Counted from the stretch's first letter, positions 52,547-62,275 are shown. The stretch: 64,000 nucleotides of DNA from UBA5072 sp963822145 (GCA_963822145.1 CAWGGG010000001.1:1-64000); one strand, 5' to 3'. Notes: generated by a model not told the origin, from the sequence alone. Made by a program: numbers and translations.

Positions 52547-52996
52547 ATGAAAACAAAGGCATTTCTATTACTTTGCCTCTTCTCAGGCATTGCATCGACT
52601 CAGCTTTCTGCACAAAACGGAAAGAACGGCAACGGAACTATTGTTGATGATGTTTATGTCGAACTTCCCTATATGGCAGAATTTCCGGTAATCTGTAATG
52701 GAGAACTTATTGATGATCTAACAGCGACTGACTTTTATTTGCCGGTAAGTTCCCATTATATGGAAGGAAAACTTATATGGGTGAAGATGAAAGTAACAAA
52801 TCTGGTATTGACAAGTACTTTTACCGGTGAAAAATTTGTAATAACAGGAATTCGTGAAAAGCAAGATTGGGTGAATATGATAGATGAAGTGCACTATAAT
52901 GTATCCGGAAGCTCAGGAAGTCGTTATATTATACATATCACGGCCAACCTTACTAACTTTCAGATTATCGATCTTAAAGCGAACTGCCATGAATAA
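52547..52996 (+). CDS. Small secreted protein of unknown function
   Basis: The 149-residue protein has a signal peptide ending LSAQ (about residue 22) and a mature part predicted mostly beta strand, with two Cys residues. I do not recognise a family. It stands alone between the AraC-TPR gene (divergent) and the FISUMP genes (convergent), and a bidirectional terminator follows. Confidence 0.6.
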   Translation: MKTKAFLLLCLFSGIASTQLSAQNGKNGNGTIVDDVYVELPYMAEFPVICNGELIDDLTATDFYLPVSSHYMEGKLIWVKMKVTNLVLTSTFTGEKFVITGIREKQDWVNMIDEVHYNVSGSSGSRYIIHITANLTNFQIIDLKANCHE

Positions 52997-53020
52997 ATGA
53001 TTAAATATAGAATAAATTAA

Positions 53021-53045
53021 GCCCCCCGGAAACTTCTCCGGGGGC
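53021..53045. terminator. GC-rich hairpin between convergent genes
   Basis: CCCCCGGA and TCCGGGGG form an 8-base stem with an AACTTC loop between the 52547 gene and the FISUMP gene ending at 53053. The flanks are AT-rich but without a clear T-run, so it likely serves both directions. Confidence 0.65.
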
Positions 53046-53052
53046 AACGCAT

Positions 53053-54105
53053 TTAATCCTTAATGCAACGCACATTAATGGCATCTCTTTTTAGCAGTTC
53101 ATTACGGGCGATAAAAGACGCATCCCAGAAAATCCACCTGCAATACCCCCAGTTGTATGGATCGGGATAGAGTTCGGTATCGGTCCAAAACATGCCTATG
53201 ATTCCTTCACCACCAAAGGTTTCATCAAAAAGGGTCAGAGACCCGCCGGGAAGACCGGTGAAACCGGTTTCGTTGGATGCAGCTATACTCTCATCCACCC
53301 AGTTCGTGGTTCCGGATTCCTTAAGGGCGGAACCAGCGGTTGTGCCACGATATCCAAAGGCATCGGCTTCCTCCCGGGTAATTCCCAGGTACATTTCCAT
53401 GACTTTCCATTCCTCATCGGTGGGTACATGCCAGCCTGACGGGCAGAGGTTACCTGTATTAACGGCAAACCAGTTGTAGTAACCACCGTAGATATCCTTA
53501 AACAAACCTTCATTGTGCTCATACCAGCTGTAACCCGGAGTAACAAGATACAACAGGTTATCCTCCTGCGTTATCAGAGGTATTTCAGTGCCGTCGTTAA
53601 ACCGGGTAGTCTTCAGGTTCTCAGCCATCCAGATTTGCGTGCCGATTTCAACCGTTTTGTAAACATTGCCGTCGATGTCTGTCACCGAGTCGTAGGGCAC
53701 ATCCGGATTAAAGAGATGGGAGACCTTTGCTGGTTTTGTGGTAAAACTGATCTCGTTGCCATATCCGGTACCTGCGCTGCTGGTGGCATAGGCTCTTGCA
53801 TAATAGGTTGTCTGGGGAGTGAGGTGATCCAGCGTGCATCCGCAAAAACTGATATCGTACGCAGGATAAACGCTGTCTTCCAGTGTCGGGGCGCCATAGG
53901 TGTTCCAGCAAACGCCCTGGCCAAGAAGGGTGTCTGAACCTTCCTTGGTGATCGAACCTCCGGTCCATGCAGAAGTTCTGGTAATGTGGAATGCTTCATA
54001 GGTTATCAGAGAAGGCACTTCCTTCATTTCCTCTTTCCTGCAGGACGGAAGGGCGGCCGCAAGAATAAAAAATCCCAGTCTTATTGATTTGATAAGCTTT
54101 TTCAT
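53053..54105 (-). CDS. FISUMP-domain lipoprotein
   Basis: The protein starts at the ATG at 54105 (MKKLIKSIRLGFF), since the longer frame to 54132 overlaps the upstream gene. It has a lipobox (ALPSC). A fibronectin-III-like segment (GNEISFTTKPA at its end) is followed by the FISUMP (Fibrobacter succinogenes major paralogous) domain. The latter shows VTDIDGNVYKTVEIGTQIWM, AENLKTTRFNDG, CPSGWHVPTDEEW, GFTGLPGG and the closing NVRCIKD. The domain has no known activity and decorates cell-surface proteins. It lies 11 bases after the neighbouring FISUMP gene in the same transcript. Confidence 0.85.
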   Translation of the reverse strand: MKKLIKSIRLGFFILAAALPSCRKEEMKEVPSLITYEAFHITRTSAWTGGSITKEGSDTLLGQGVCWNTYGAPTLEDSVYPAYDISFCGCTLDHLTPQTTYYARAYATSSAGTGYGNEISFTTKPAKVSHLFNPDVPYDSVTDIDGNVYKTVEIGTQIWMAENLKTTRFNDGTEIPLITQEDNLLYLVTPGYSWYEHNEGLFKDIYGGYYNWFAVNTGNLCPSGWHVPTDEEWKVMEMYLGITREEADAFGYRGTTAGSALKESGTTNWVDESIAASNETGFTGLPGGSLTLFDETFGGEGIIGMFWTDTELYPDPYNWGYCRWIFWDASFIARNELLKRDAINVRCIKD

Positions 54106-54116
54106 GGGCAAACTCG

Positions 54117-55451
54117 TTAATCCTTTACACAACGCACTGACACCATAGTTACATCGTAGCCTACTCTGTTTAGGTCACTGTTATTCTTATACATCGACCA
54201 TATCGAGTTTCTAAATTGATCGTAGCTGGTTGAACTCCACCAATAGCCCATTTCTCCGATTCTGGTGAAGTAGGTGCCACTTCCCATACAATAGCCACCC
54301 GGCAGCGCTGTAAACCCCGATATATTGGAAGCGTTCGTATTCGGGCTGTTCCAGTGGGATGTACCGGTTTCCTTTAGTTTCCCCCCTGCAGTTGTCATAC
54401 CACCCAGATGGGTTACCAGGGTATCCCACGCTGCATCATCCGGTATATGCCAGCCTGCCGGACAAACGTTTTTAAGACTGTTGAGCCGGGCATTGGTGGT
54501 TTGTCCGTTATACAACGCGCCATAAGCGGGCTTGTAGGTTGCCGGATCATCATTGTACCAGGTGTAACCCGGAAATGAACTATAGCTGTTGTCCTCAAGC
54601 GGCATTTTCACCAGTGGAGTACCATCATTGAATTTGGTGGTCCTCAGGTTTTCAGCCATCCAGGTTTGCGTTCCGATCTGAATAGTCTTATAGGTGTTGC
54701 CATCTATGTCGCTGACTGTTCCATAGGTCAGGTCGGGATTCATAACGACATCAGCGGCCGGCATATCCAGCGTGGTAAATGTCACATCGTTACCATAGGT
54801 CGTACCCAGTGAATTTACTGCCTTAATCCTGTAATGATAGGTTGTCCCTTCTGTCAAACCAGTCACAAATGCAATAACATTCGTCGTATAATATACATAG
54901 GTCAGGGGGTACCCATTGGCATACAGGAGGGATATTTCGTCCCCATAGTCTGTTGACAGGCCATATTCAATGGTGACCCTGGTTTCGAGATAGTAGCCAT
55001 CAACTGCACCGTTCAACGTGGCGGAATGCATTCCCGTATTTGTCGCGGGTTGTGTTAAAACGGAGGGCGCTTCCCCTGCGGTTGTAAATGAAACCTCATT
55101 TCCATAGCTTGTACCTGAGCTATTAATGACAAATGCCCTGGCGTAATAATCTGTTACTGGTTCCAGATCTGTCAGGGTACAATAAAAAGTATTGCGGGGA
55201 CCTAATGTTCCATATACCTTACTATTGGAAGTAGTCGGATTACTATTTTTGCTCCAGCAAACACCCGTATAAAGAATTTCACCGGAACCATAATCCGAAA
55301 TAATTCCGTTGCAACCGGCAGTATAGGCATAGATATACGTTACCTCGGTAAATAAGACCGCTGGCAATTCTTCTTCCTCTTTCTTGCAGGATTGCAGGAC
55401 AAGTGAAAAAAGGATCAATCCCAGGGGTATTATCTTAATCGGTATGTTCAT
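54117..55451 (-). CDS. FISUMP-domain lipoprotein with two FN3-like repeats
   Basis: The 444-residue protein has a lipobox (LVLQSC, Cys22). Two fibronectin-III-like modules follow (about 30-130 and 133-230, both ending GNxVxFTT). The FISUMP domain (about 240-444) shows VSDIDGNTYKTIQIGTQTWM, CPAGWHIPDDAAW, GFTALPGGYCMGSGT and a closing VRCVKD. It is first in a two-gene unit with the paralog downstream. The repeats suggest a surface stalk presenting the C-terminal domain. Confidence 0.85.
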   Translation of the reverse strand: MNIPIKIIPLGLILFSLVLQSCKKEEEELPAVLFTEVTYIYAYTAGCNGIISDYGSGEILYTGVCWSKNSNPTTSNSKVYGTLGPRNTFYCTLTDLEPVTDYYARAFVINSSGTSYGNEVSFTTAGEAPSVLTQPATNTGMHSATLNGAVDGYYLETRVTIEYGLSTDYGDEISLLYANGYPLTYVYYTTNVIAFVTGLTEGTTYHYRIKAVNSLGTTYGNDVTFTTLDMPAADVVMNPDLTYGTVSDIDGNTYKTIQIGTQTWMAENLRTTKFNDGTPLVKMPLEDNSYSSFPGYTWYNDDPATYKPAYGALYNGQTTNARLNSLKNVCPAGWHIPDDAAWDTLVTHLGGMTTAGGKLKETGTSHWNSPNTNASNISGFTALPGGYCMGSGTYFTRIGEMGYWWSSTSYDQFRNSIWSMYKNNSDLNRVGYDVTMVSVRCVKD

Positions 55452-55720
55452 GGTCTACCTTTCAGGTAGGATGCACTGCAGCCTTACTTTCGTTATTTCA
55501 AATGTACACCAACTATATGTCAAATTCAAATTATGAGCTACCGTTAATGAATTTAAGCAATTTACTGGTGATGATCCCACCTCCTTCGATTTATTAGACC
55601 CAAAATCAAAGTATTGTGGATGTCAATTTCTGTGGACCAACCAGCATAAGACCCCCAAAAGATTCCTAAAATAAAATCAATAAAAATTGCAATTACTGCA
55701 TTTCCGAATTGAGGAAAAAA

Positions 55721-55728
55721 TACCTTTG
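55721..55728 (+). promoter_or_regulatory. Possible -7 box of the sulfatase gene
   Basis: TACCTTTG matches TAnnTTTG exactly, 17 bases before the ATG. No TTTG is found at the expected -33 distance, so activation by a regulator may be needed. Confidence 0.4.
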
Positions 55729-55745
55729 GATAAAATTATTTAACT

Positions 55746-58106
55746 ATGGATAAGAATTTAGTTGGTTTAATGATGCTTGCCGGAATCCTTCCCTATTCCT
55801 GCATTCAGGAAAAAGACAGGCAGCTGGCCATTGCCTCGGAAGACGGACTGGATCGTACCATACTGCCGATCAAAGAACCTGATCGCCCTTCATACAAGGA
55901 ACTTGATGCGCGCAATGCTGCAGCTCCCCCCAGGTTCGAAGTAAAAGCACCAAAAGGTGCTCCCAACGTGGTGGTCATATTAATTGACGATATGGGTTTT
56001 GGTGTATCCGAAGCTTTTGGCGGCCCTGTCACCACCCCCACCATGGACAAACTTGCTGCTAACGGATTAAGGTACAACCGTTTTCATACAACCTCACTTT
56101 GCTCACCCACACGGGTGGCCTTGCTTACCGGGTACAACCATCATAGTAATAATATGGGTGCTATCGGGGAGGCTGCGACAACCTTTCCCGGAAATACTTC
56201 GGTAAGGCCTCAAACCATAACACCAATGGCTGAAGTATTGAGGCAGAACGGTTACAATACCGCCGCTTTTGGTAAGTATCATGAGACCCCGCCCTGGGAA
56301 ATTTCAATTGCAGGACCTCAGGACCGCTGGCCAACGCGCTCCGGTTTTGAGAAATTTTATGGTTTCATCGGCGGTGAGACCAATCAGTGGGCTCCGCTGG
56401 TTTATGACGGGGTTACGCTGGTCGAAACGCCGGAAGATCCCAATTATCATTTCACAACCGATATGACCAACCAGGCTATTTCCTGGGTCCGTTATCAACA
56501 GGCATTGGCACCTGACAAGCCCTTCTTTATGTATTATGCACCCGGAGCTACCCATGCGCCCCATCATGTTCCCAAAGCATGGATCGAAAAATACAAAGGG
56601 AAATTTGACCAGGGCTGGGATAGGTTGCGGGAGGAAACACTGGAACGTCAGAAGAAACTGGGCCTGGTGCCAGAACCAACAAGGCTTGCGCCAAAACCAA
56701 CCGATATCAAAGACTGGGATAAACTTTCAGCCGATGAAAAGAAATTGTTTACCCGCCAGATGGAAGTGTATGCCGGGTTTGCCGAACAAACCGATTACGA
56801 AGCCGGAAGGCTTATTTCAGCCATTGAAGAATTGGGGATCATTGATAACACCATTGTCATTTTCATTGCCGGCGATAATGGCGCCAGCGCTGAAGGACAG
56901 ATGAACGGCATGTTCAGCGAAATGACTTACTTCAGTGGGGTGCCCGAAACTGTTCCGGATATGTTGAGGCATTATGATGATTGGGGTGGCCCCAGCACCT
57001 ATCCGCACTTTTCCGCCGGCTGGGCGGTGGCCATGGATGTTCCTTTCTCCTATACCAAGCAGGTAGCTTCTGATTTCGGGGGCACACGCAACGGAATGAT
57101 AATTCAGTGGCCGGCAGGCATTAAGGCTAAAGGAGAAATGCGTTCGCAGTTTGGCCACGTGATTGATATTGCCCCTACTGTTTTTGAAATTACAAAGATT
57201 CCAGCACCCAAAATGGTAAATGGCATAGAGCAGGATCCGATTGAAGGCACAAGCCTGGCTTACACCTTTAATGATGCAGGAGCACCGGAGAAGCATACCG
57301 TACAATACTTTGAAATGTTCGGTAACAGGGGTGTATATCAGGATGGCTGGTTTGCCCGCACTGTGCACAGGCCGGCATGGAAACAGAAACCCGACAATAC
57401 GCTGCAGGATGATCAATGGGAGCTCTATAATACCCAAGAAGATTTCAGTCTGGCCAATGATCTTGCCGCTCAAAATACGGATAAACTAAAGGCCATGCAG
57501 GAATTGTTCATGCAGGAAGCTGAAAAATACCATGTGCTCCCGTTGGACGACCGCCTGCTGGAAAGAACCAATGCTATAATGATGGGCAGACCAACTGTTA
57601 TGGGTGACAGAAATACTGTAACTTACGGAGAAGGTATGAAAGGAATGGGTCCTGATATCTTTATCGATCTGAGAAATTCAGCCTATACTATCACGGCTGA
57701 GGTAGCAGTAGATGCTAACGGAAATGGTGTAATTGTCTGCCAGGGCGGACGATTTGGCGGCCTGTCCTTCTATTTGAAAAATGGAAAGCCTGCTTTTAGT
57801 TACAATTACCTGGGGATGGAATCTACACAGATCATTTCATCAGAAGCCCTGAAACCGGGTAATTACAAATTGGTTTACGACTTCAAGTATGATGGCGGTG
57901 GAATGGGTAAAGGAGGGGTTGGCATCCTTACTGTAAATGATAAGAAAGTAGCAGAAAAGAGGATTGAAAAAACGCAACCGGGCCTGTTTTCCGTTGATGA
58001 TATGGCAGATGTTGGCATAGATGACGGTACACATGTTGCAGATTACGGGACTTCATCAAAATTCAACGGAAAAATCAGCTATGTGACCATTGAAAGGAAG
58101 AAGTAG
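55746..58106 (+). CDS. Type I sulfatase (arylsulfatase S1 family) lipoprotein
   Basis: The 786-residue protein has a lipobox-like LPYSC (Cys19). The alkaline-phosphatase-fold sulfatase shows metal-binding Asp-Asp in ILIDDMGFG (81-82) and the formylglycine signature CSPTR (Cys119), followed by LLTGYNHH. A further metal/substrate segment FIAGDNGAS comes next. After the catalytic part (to about 600) comes a beta-sandwich tail (about 640-786). Cys119 would be converted to formylglycine by a maturation enzyme, which is not in this window. The length fits the large arylsulfatases of subfamily S1_4. Sulfated glycan or aryl-sulfate hydrolysis in the envelope is likely. Confidence 0.9.
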   Translation: MDKNLVGLMMLAGILPYSCIQEKDRQLAIASEDGLDRTILPIKEPDRPSYKELDARNAAAPPRFEVKAPKGAPNVVVILIDDMGFGVSEAFGGPVTTPTMDKLAANGLRYNRFHTTSLCSPTRVALLTGYNHHSNNMGAIGEAATTFPGNTSVRPQTITPMAEVLRQNGYNTAAFGKYHETPPWEISIAGPQDRWPTRSGFEKFYGFIGGETNQWAPLVYDGVTLVETPEDPNYHFTTDMTNQAISWVRYQQALAPDKPFFMYYAPGATHAPHHVPKAWIEKYKGKFDQGWDRLREETLERQKKLGLVPEPTRLAPKPTDIKDWDKLSADEKKLFTRQMEVYAGFAEQTDYEAGRLISAIEELGIIDNTIVIFIAGDNGASAEGQMNGMFSEMTYFSGVPETVPDMLRHYDDWGGPSTYPHFSAGWAVAMDVPFSYTKQVASDFGGTRNGMIIQWPAGIKAKGEMRSQFGHVIDIAPTVFEITKIPAPKMVNGIEQDPIEGTSLAYTFNDAGAPEKHTVQYFEMFGNRGVYQDGWFARTVHRPAWKQKPDNTLQDDQWELYNTQEDFSLANDLAAQNTDKLKAMQELFMQEAEKYHVLPLDDRLLERTNAIMMGRPTVMGDRNTVTYGEGMKGMGPDIFIDLRNSAYTITAEVAVDANGNGVIVCQGGRFGGLSFYLKNGKPAFSYNYLGMESTQIISSEALKPGNYKLVYDFKYDGGGMGKGGVGILTVNDKKVAEKRIEKTQPGLFSVDDMADVGIDDGTHVADYGTSSKFNGKISYVTIERKK

Positions 58107-58126
58107 TTTGTAAATTTTCAGATCCT

Positions 58127-58152
58127 GAAAAACTTAGTTATTTAAGTTTTTC
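58127..58152. terminator. Bidirectional terminator between sulfatase and FISUMP genes
   Basis: Perfect 10-base arms GAAAAACTTA and TAAGTTTTTC surround a GTTATT loop. Each arm provides a T tract at the 3' side on its strand. It lies between two convergent genes. Confidence 0.72.
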
Positions 58153-58185
58153 CTTAAGAACCAGAGGATGTCTCAAAAGATGAGA

Positions 58186-59193
58186 CTAATCCTTTATGCA
58201 GCGTACATTCATGCCAGAAAATCCAAATGACTCCGTTCGCTGCAATTTAGGTGAATTATTAACGATAAAATAGAGCCATACCAAAGAAGGATCATAGGGA
58301 TTCAGCCTGGTGGTTGACCACCAACCGCAAAATACACCGTCGTAGCCCGGAAGAGCTGCAAAGCCTGATTCGTTTGTTGCTCCATCATTGGGTGCATCCC
58401 AATGGATTGAACCTGTCTCTTTTAATTTGTGCGCAGCCTGACCGGGGCCTCCCAGGAAAGCACATAATGTTTCCCACTCATCATCCGAAGGTACATGCCA
58501 TCCTGCAGGGCAAAGCTTGCCGGTGTTCACTGTATACCAGTTATAAAGTGCGCCAAAGGTGGTACTATAATTGTCAGAATCTTTGTCACACCAGTTATAT
58601 CCGGGTGTGCCCGCATCATTCCAATCATAATTGAAGGTTACTTTTGGTATGGAAGTGCCGTCAATCAATTTTGTGGTTCTGAGATTTTCCGCCATCCAAA
58701 TCTGGGTTCCTATCTCAACAGATTTATACGTGTTGCCCTCAATATCCGAAAGTGAACCATAATTTAAATCCGGATTGAATTCTATGGTCTTGTCAAAGGC
58801 AAGCGTCGTAAATTCAATCTCCGATCCATAGAAGGTCCTAACGGATGATCCTGTAAAATTGATGAGATAGGCCCTGATGCGGTAGGTCGTATTCGGTGTT
58901 AACTGGCCAAACCAAAGATCTGATGCAGTTTCTATATTTTTTATATCAAATGCGGAAACACTGTCATTGCAGGTGGGATTTGGCTTTGTGCTGTAGCAAA
59001 TGCCGCCATCTACCAAATTTTCAGATCCTCCTTGCCATTCAACTCCGCTTTTGGCAGAATGGTAGGTAACTTCTGACACCGGTTTTGTTATTACAGTGAG
59101 GTTCCCTTCTTCCTCCTTTGAGCAGGAATTCATAGTTGCTGCAATTCCTGTATAGGCAAGGGCGATCATGGATATTTTCAAGCAACGGTTCAC
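58186..59193 (-). CDS. FISUMP-domain lipoprotein (third paralog)
   Basis: The FISUMP domain shows LSDIEGNTYKSVEIGTQIWM, AENLRTTKLIDG, CPAGWHVPSDDEW, GFAALPGYDG and the closing NVRCIKD. It is preceded by an FN3-like segment and a lipobox (ATMNSC, then SKEEEG). The open frame runs up to 59361 but overlaps the LRR gene. A GTG at 59193 (reading MNRCLKISMIALAYTG) gives a proper lipoprotein signal, and the ATG at 59169 would lack its positive end. The LRR gene ends 31 bases upstream, so they are likely cotranscribed. Confidence 0.75.
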   Translation of the reverse strand: MNRCLKISMIALAYTGIAATMNSCSKEEEGNLTVITKPVSEVTYHSAKSGVEWQGGSENLVDGGICYSTKPNPTCNDSVSAFDIKNIETASDLWFGQLTPNTTYRIRAYLINFTGSSVRTFYGSEIEFTTLAFDKTIEFNPDLNYGSLSDIEGNTYKSVEIGTQIWMAENLRTTKLIDGTSIPKVTFNYDWNDAGTPGYNWCDKDSDNYSTTFGALYNWYTVNTGKLCPAGWHVPSDDEWETLCAFLGGPGQAAHKLKETGSIHWDAPNDGATNESGFAALPGYDGVFCGWWSTTRLNPYDPSLVWLYFIVNNSPKLQRTESFGFSGMNVRCIKD

Positions 59194-59224
59194 AGCATTT
59201 CGTTTTTGATTTGAATCATTTGGA

Positions 59225-60745
59225 TCAATTACTGCAGTTTGTGGTGAACATGATATTCGGGCTGCCTGATGTATTGATATAAAAACTGTTATAACTTGTC
59301 GGTGGGAATGGCAGTTTCCAAACACATACTTCATATAAGGATGGCATGGAAGGAATTTCAATCCAGTCTAATTCAGAATTCCTTGAAATATTCAAATGCG
59401 TGAGGGCGTTGCTCCCGCAAAGGAGCCTTTGAAGGTGGGTATTATTGGTAACATCCAGATCAGTAAGTACATTGTTGCTGCAATCCAGTTCTCCAAGTTG
59501 TGCATTGTTGGAAACGTCTAAGTTGGTCAATCTATTATCATTGCAGTATAAGCTTATTAATTCCGGATTATCCGAAACATCCAGATTTGTCAGGTAGTTT
59601 TCGCCGCAGACAAGTATTCTAAGATGTTTGATTTTTGAAACATTCAGACTGGTGAGTTTGTTCCCGCCCAGGCGTATGAAATCCAGGTTGGGACTGTTCG
59701 AAGCATCCAGCGTGGTTATCGGATTGAGTTCGCAATTCAGATTTATCAATGCAGTATTATTCGATACATCCAGACTGGTAATCTCGTTATACCCGCAATA
59801 AAGTTTTTCCAGGAGGGTGTTTTTGGAAACATCCAGGCTGATCAAACCCGTGAACTGACACCACAATATCCGGAGCTGCGTATTGTTCGAAACATCAAAT
59901 TTTTTTAATGGATTGTAATCCAAACCAAGTTCCTGAAGACTTTTATTATTCGATACATCTATTTCACTCAGCAAGTTGCCCCCGCAATGCAAAAGCGTTA
60001 AATCAGTATTTTTTGATACATCCAGGCTGGTAAGTTGATTGCCGGAACAAATCAAATCCTTTAACACAGTGTTTTTCGAAAGATCAAGAGCTGTCAACTG
60101 GTTGGTGTAACAAGATAAAAATAATAATCCGGTATTATTCGAAACATCAAGCCTGCTAAGTGAATTTCCACTGCATTCCACGGTATCTAATGCCAGGTTA
60201 TTTGAAATATCCAACCTGACCAATGAATTGTACTCAGCCGATAGAAATGTCAATGCCGGATTTGCCATGATATTGAGTTCCATTAACAGATTAATACTGC
60301 AATCCACTCTCTTCAGTTCGGGTTTATTTGAAAGCTCCAGGCTGGAAATTTTATTGTAACGGCATAGCAAAATCTGAAGATCCGGATTATTTGACAGAAC
60401 AAGCCTGGTTATTGCATTGGAGCTGCAATCGAGGCTTTTCAGGGATTTGTTGCCTGAAAGATCGAGGCTGGTCAATGGATTGTAACTGCATTGCAGTTCC
60501 TCCAGGTTGATGAAGAATTCTATACCCTTCATATCATAAATTCCACAATGATTAAGGTTCAGGACTTTTACTGCCTGAGCCTCAGCATAGCTGATTGAGC
60601 CATCGCCATCGGTGTCGATTCCTTTTTTAATTAACGTGTTGATAAAGTTATAGTCCTGAAACAGGATTAATTCCGACTCCTTTTCACAGGAGATCAGGAA
60701 TAAAGTTGACGAAAGAAGAGTTACTATCTGATGGATAATTTTCAT
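59225..60745 (-). CDS. Leucine-rich-repeat lipoprotein with a calcium-binding loop
   Basis: The protein starts at the ATG at 60745 (MKIIHQIVTLLSS) with a lipobox (LFLISC). An EF-hand-like/dockerin-like loop DTDGDGSISYAEA lies near residue 50. About 19 repeats of about 21 residues follow, with the pattern LxxLxCxxNxLTxLDVSxN. This is the Bacteroidota-type LRR, a curved solenoid for binding. The repeats end near residue 480 with a short cap. Attached to the cell surface, it might bind glycans or proteins. It is upstream of the third FISUMP gene in one transcript. Confidence 0.88.
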   Translation of the reverse strand: MKIIHQIVTLLSSTLFLISCEKESELILFQDYNFINTLIKKGIDTDGDGSISYAEAQAVKVLNLNHCGIYDMKGIEFFINLEELQCSYNPLTSLDLSGNKSLKSLDCSSNAITRLVLSNNPDLQILLCRYNKISSLELSNKPELKRVDCSINLLMELNIMANPALTFLSAEYNSLVRLDISNNLALDTVECSGNSLSRLDVSNNTGLLFLSCYTNQLTALDLSKNTVLKDLICSGNQLTSLDVSKNTDLTLLHCGGNLLSEIDVSNNKSLQELGLDYNPLKKFDVSNNTQLRILWCQFTGLISLDVSKNTLLEKLYCGYNEITSLDVSNNTALINLNCELNPITTLDASNSPNLDFIRLGGNKLTSLNVSKIKHLRILVCGENYLTNLDVSDNPELISLYCNDNRLTNLDVSNNAQLGELDCSNNVLTDLDVTNNTHLQRLLCGSNALTHLNISRNSELDWIEIPSMPSLYEVCVWKLPFPPTSYNSFYINTSGSPNIMFTTNCSN

Positions 60746-60819
60746 AGTGAGCACAAACCATTATAATACTAAAGTTAGCACATGTTATGCGTAAAGCCAA
60801 AATTATTTCCAACCTGTAA

Positions 60820-61035
60820 GTTGATAATGGTAACCTGGAAATGACAGGCCTGAAGAACATGGGAATTATGGTGGCCCATGTAAACCAGCGGGACCTGCAG
60901 TTCATTGCAGCGCTGCTGGAAGCAGGAACAATAAAGTCTGTTATCGATAAATGCTACCCTTTAAGCGAGACTGTGGCAGCCATGAAGTTTCTGGAAGCGG
61001 TACACGCCCGGGGGAAAGTGGTTATTAAAGTGTAA
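60820..61035 (+). pseudogene. C-terminal fragment of a zinc-type alcohol dehydrogenase-like (MDR) protein
   Basis: About 70 residues match the end of medium-chain reductases (FIAALLEAGTIKSVIDKCYP, then LSETVAAMKFLEAVHARGKV). A stop at 60817 cuts the frame, and no other part of the gene is found nearby. It is a relic on the plus strand between the LRR gene and the antiporter. Confidence 0.7.
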
Positions 61036-61066
61036 ACAAAGTCTTTGGTTTCAAGAATGATACATT

Positions 61067-62275
61067 TCAATTGGAAACGGCCGGAATCTGTTTTTTATTC
61101 AGCTTTCTGATGAACGGATTGGCTGTAAAACCATGCAAAATGATGCTGAGTAATATCGTGCAAACGGCCGTGAGAATGATCGTTTCCTTGTGAGGTAATT
61201 CGACATCAAAGACAATGATGGCAAAAACGATACTGGCCAGTCCGCGTGGCCCGAACCAGCCTATGAACAGTTTTTCTTTCCCTGAGAATCCTGAATGGAT
61301 CAGGGAGAGCAGCACGGGAATTATCCGGATCAATGTCAGGCTCAGCAAAGCATAAACAATGACTTCCCAGGTAAAAAACTTGAGATTGCTTGACACCACA
61401 ACCGACCCAAAAATAACCCAGGTGAGCATGCTGAGCGTATCCCCGGCTCCCTCAGCGGCCTCCAAAAGTTCATGCTTATACTTCCTGTTCAATACGCTGT
61501 ATAAAAGTCCGCCGGTGAAACAGGCAATAAAACCGCTGCCGCCTGCCAGTTGCGCTGCGGTAAAACAAGTGAATGCCAGGGCAATGATCACGACTGTTTT
61601 CCATGATTTTGAAATCCCTTCATGCTTTTCGGAATAATCCACCAGCCTGTCCACAATAAAAGTGGCAGCCAGACCAGCTATAAGTCCGATTCCGATCTCC
61701 TCAGCAAAAAGGATCAATCCGGAAGGGAAAGCGACACCTTCCGTTCGGGATGAAAATAATTCTATCAAGAAGAACAGAACCGGAACGCAGATACCGTCAT
61801 TCAGGCCGCTTTCCACGTTTAACGATTCCCTGATCCTGGATGGAAGAGATGGATTCGTAACAACTGCTTTGCCCAGTGCTGCATCGGTTGGAGCCAGTAA
61901 AGTCGCCAGGATTCCCAGTTCAATCCATGAAAATCCCTTGAATACCAACAACCCTCCAATCATGCCAAAAACGATTGTAAGCGGAAGCCCTATCAACAGC
62001 AATCGCACTGGAATAGAGATATTTTTCATCAATCCTCTGATATCGGTATTGGCAGCATCATTGAATAAAACCAGGGCCAGGGACAGTTCGGCAATTACCC
62101 GGTAGCCTTCAATTCCAACTTTCAGATTGATCACATTTAACACCAGCGGTCCCAACACCACCCCGACAATAACAGTCAGAAAAGGTCCGCTTATCATTGT
62201 TTTCTCCATTCGCTTCGCCATCAGGCTGTAAATGAGTATGAAGGCAGCGAAGACCATTACATTCTGATAAACCAT
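61067..62275 (-). CDS. CPA1-family Na+(K+)/H+ antiporter
   Basis: The 402-residue inner-membrane protein has about 12 transmembrane helices and the family core. It shows ALVLFNDAANTDIRGL (the ion-site Asp region), LGILATLLAPTDAALGKAVVTNP, LNVESGLNDGICVPV (exchange-site Asp) and GPRGLASIVFAIIV. The layout fits the NhaP/KefB-like monovalent cation:proton antiporters. It lacks a long cytoplasmic C-terminal domain. It exchanges protons for sodium or potassium for pH and salt homeostasis. The gene stands alone. Confidence 0.9.
   Translation of the reverse strand: MVYQNVMVFAAFILIYSLMAKRMEKTMISGPFLTVIVGVVLGPLVLNVINLKVGIEGYRVIAELSLALVLFNDAANTDIRGLMKNISIPVRLLLIGLPLTIVFGMIGGLLVFKGFSWIELGILATLLAPTDAALGKAVVTNPSLPSRIRESLNVESGLNDGICVPVLFFLIELFSSRTEGVAFPSGLILFAEEIGIGLIAGLAATFIVDRLVDYSEKHEGISKSWKTVVIIALAFTCFTAAQLAGGSGFIACFTGGLLYSVLNRKYKHELLEAAEGAGDTLSMLTWVIFGSVVVSSNLKFFTWEVIVYALLSLTLIRIIPVLLSLIHSGFSGKEKLFIGWFGPRGLASIVFAIIVFDVELPHKETIILTAVCTILLSIILHGFTANPFIRKLNKKQIPAVSN

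Noticed and set aside
56817..57473. 218-codon minus-strand ORF
   Set aside because: Antisense shadow of the sulfatase gene; no family features.
59225..60745. Repeated DNA as a possible CRISPR or satellite array
   Set aside because: The 63-base periodicity is coding and translates into regular leucine-rich repeats.
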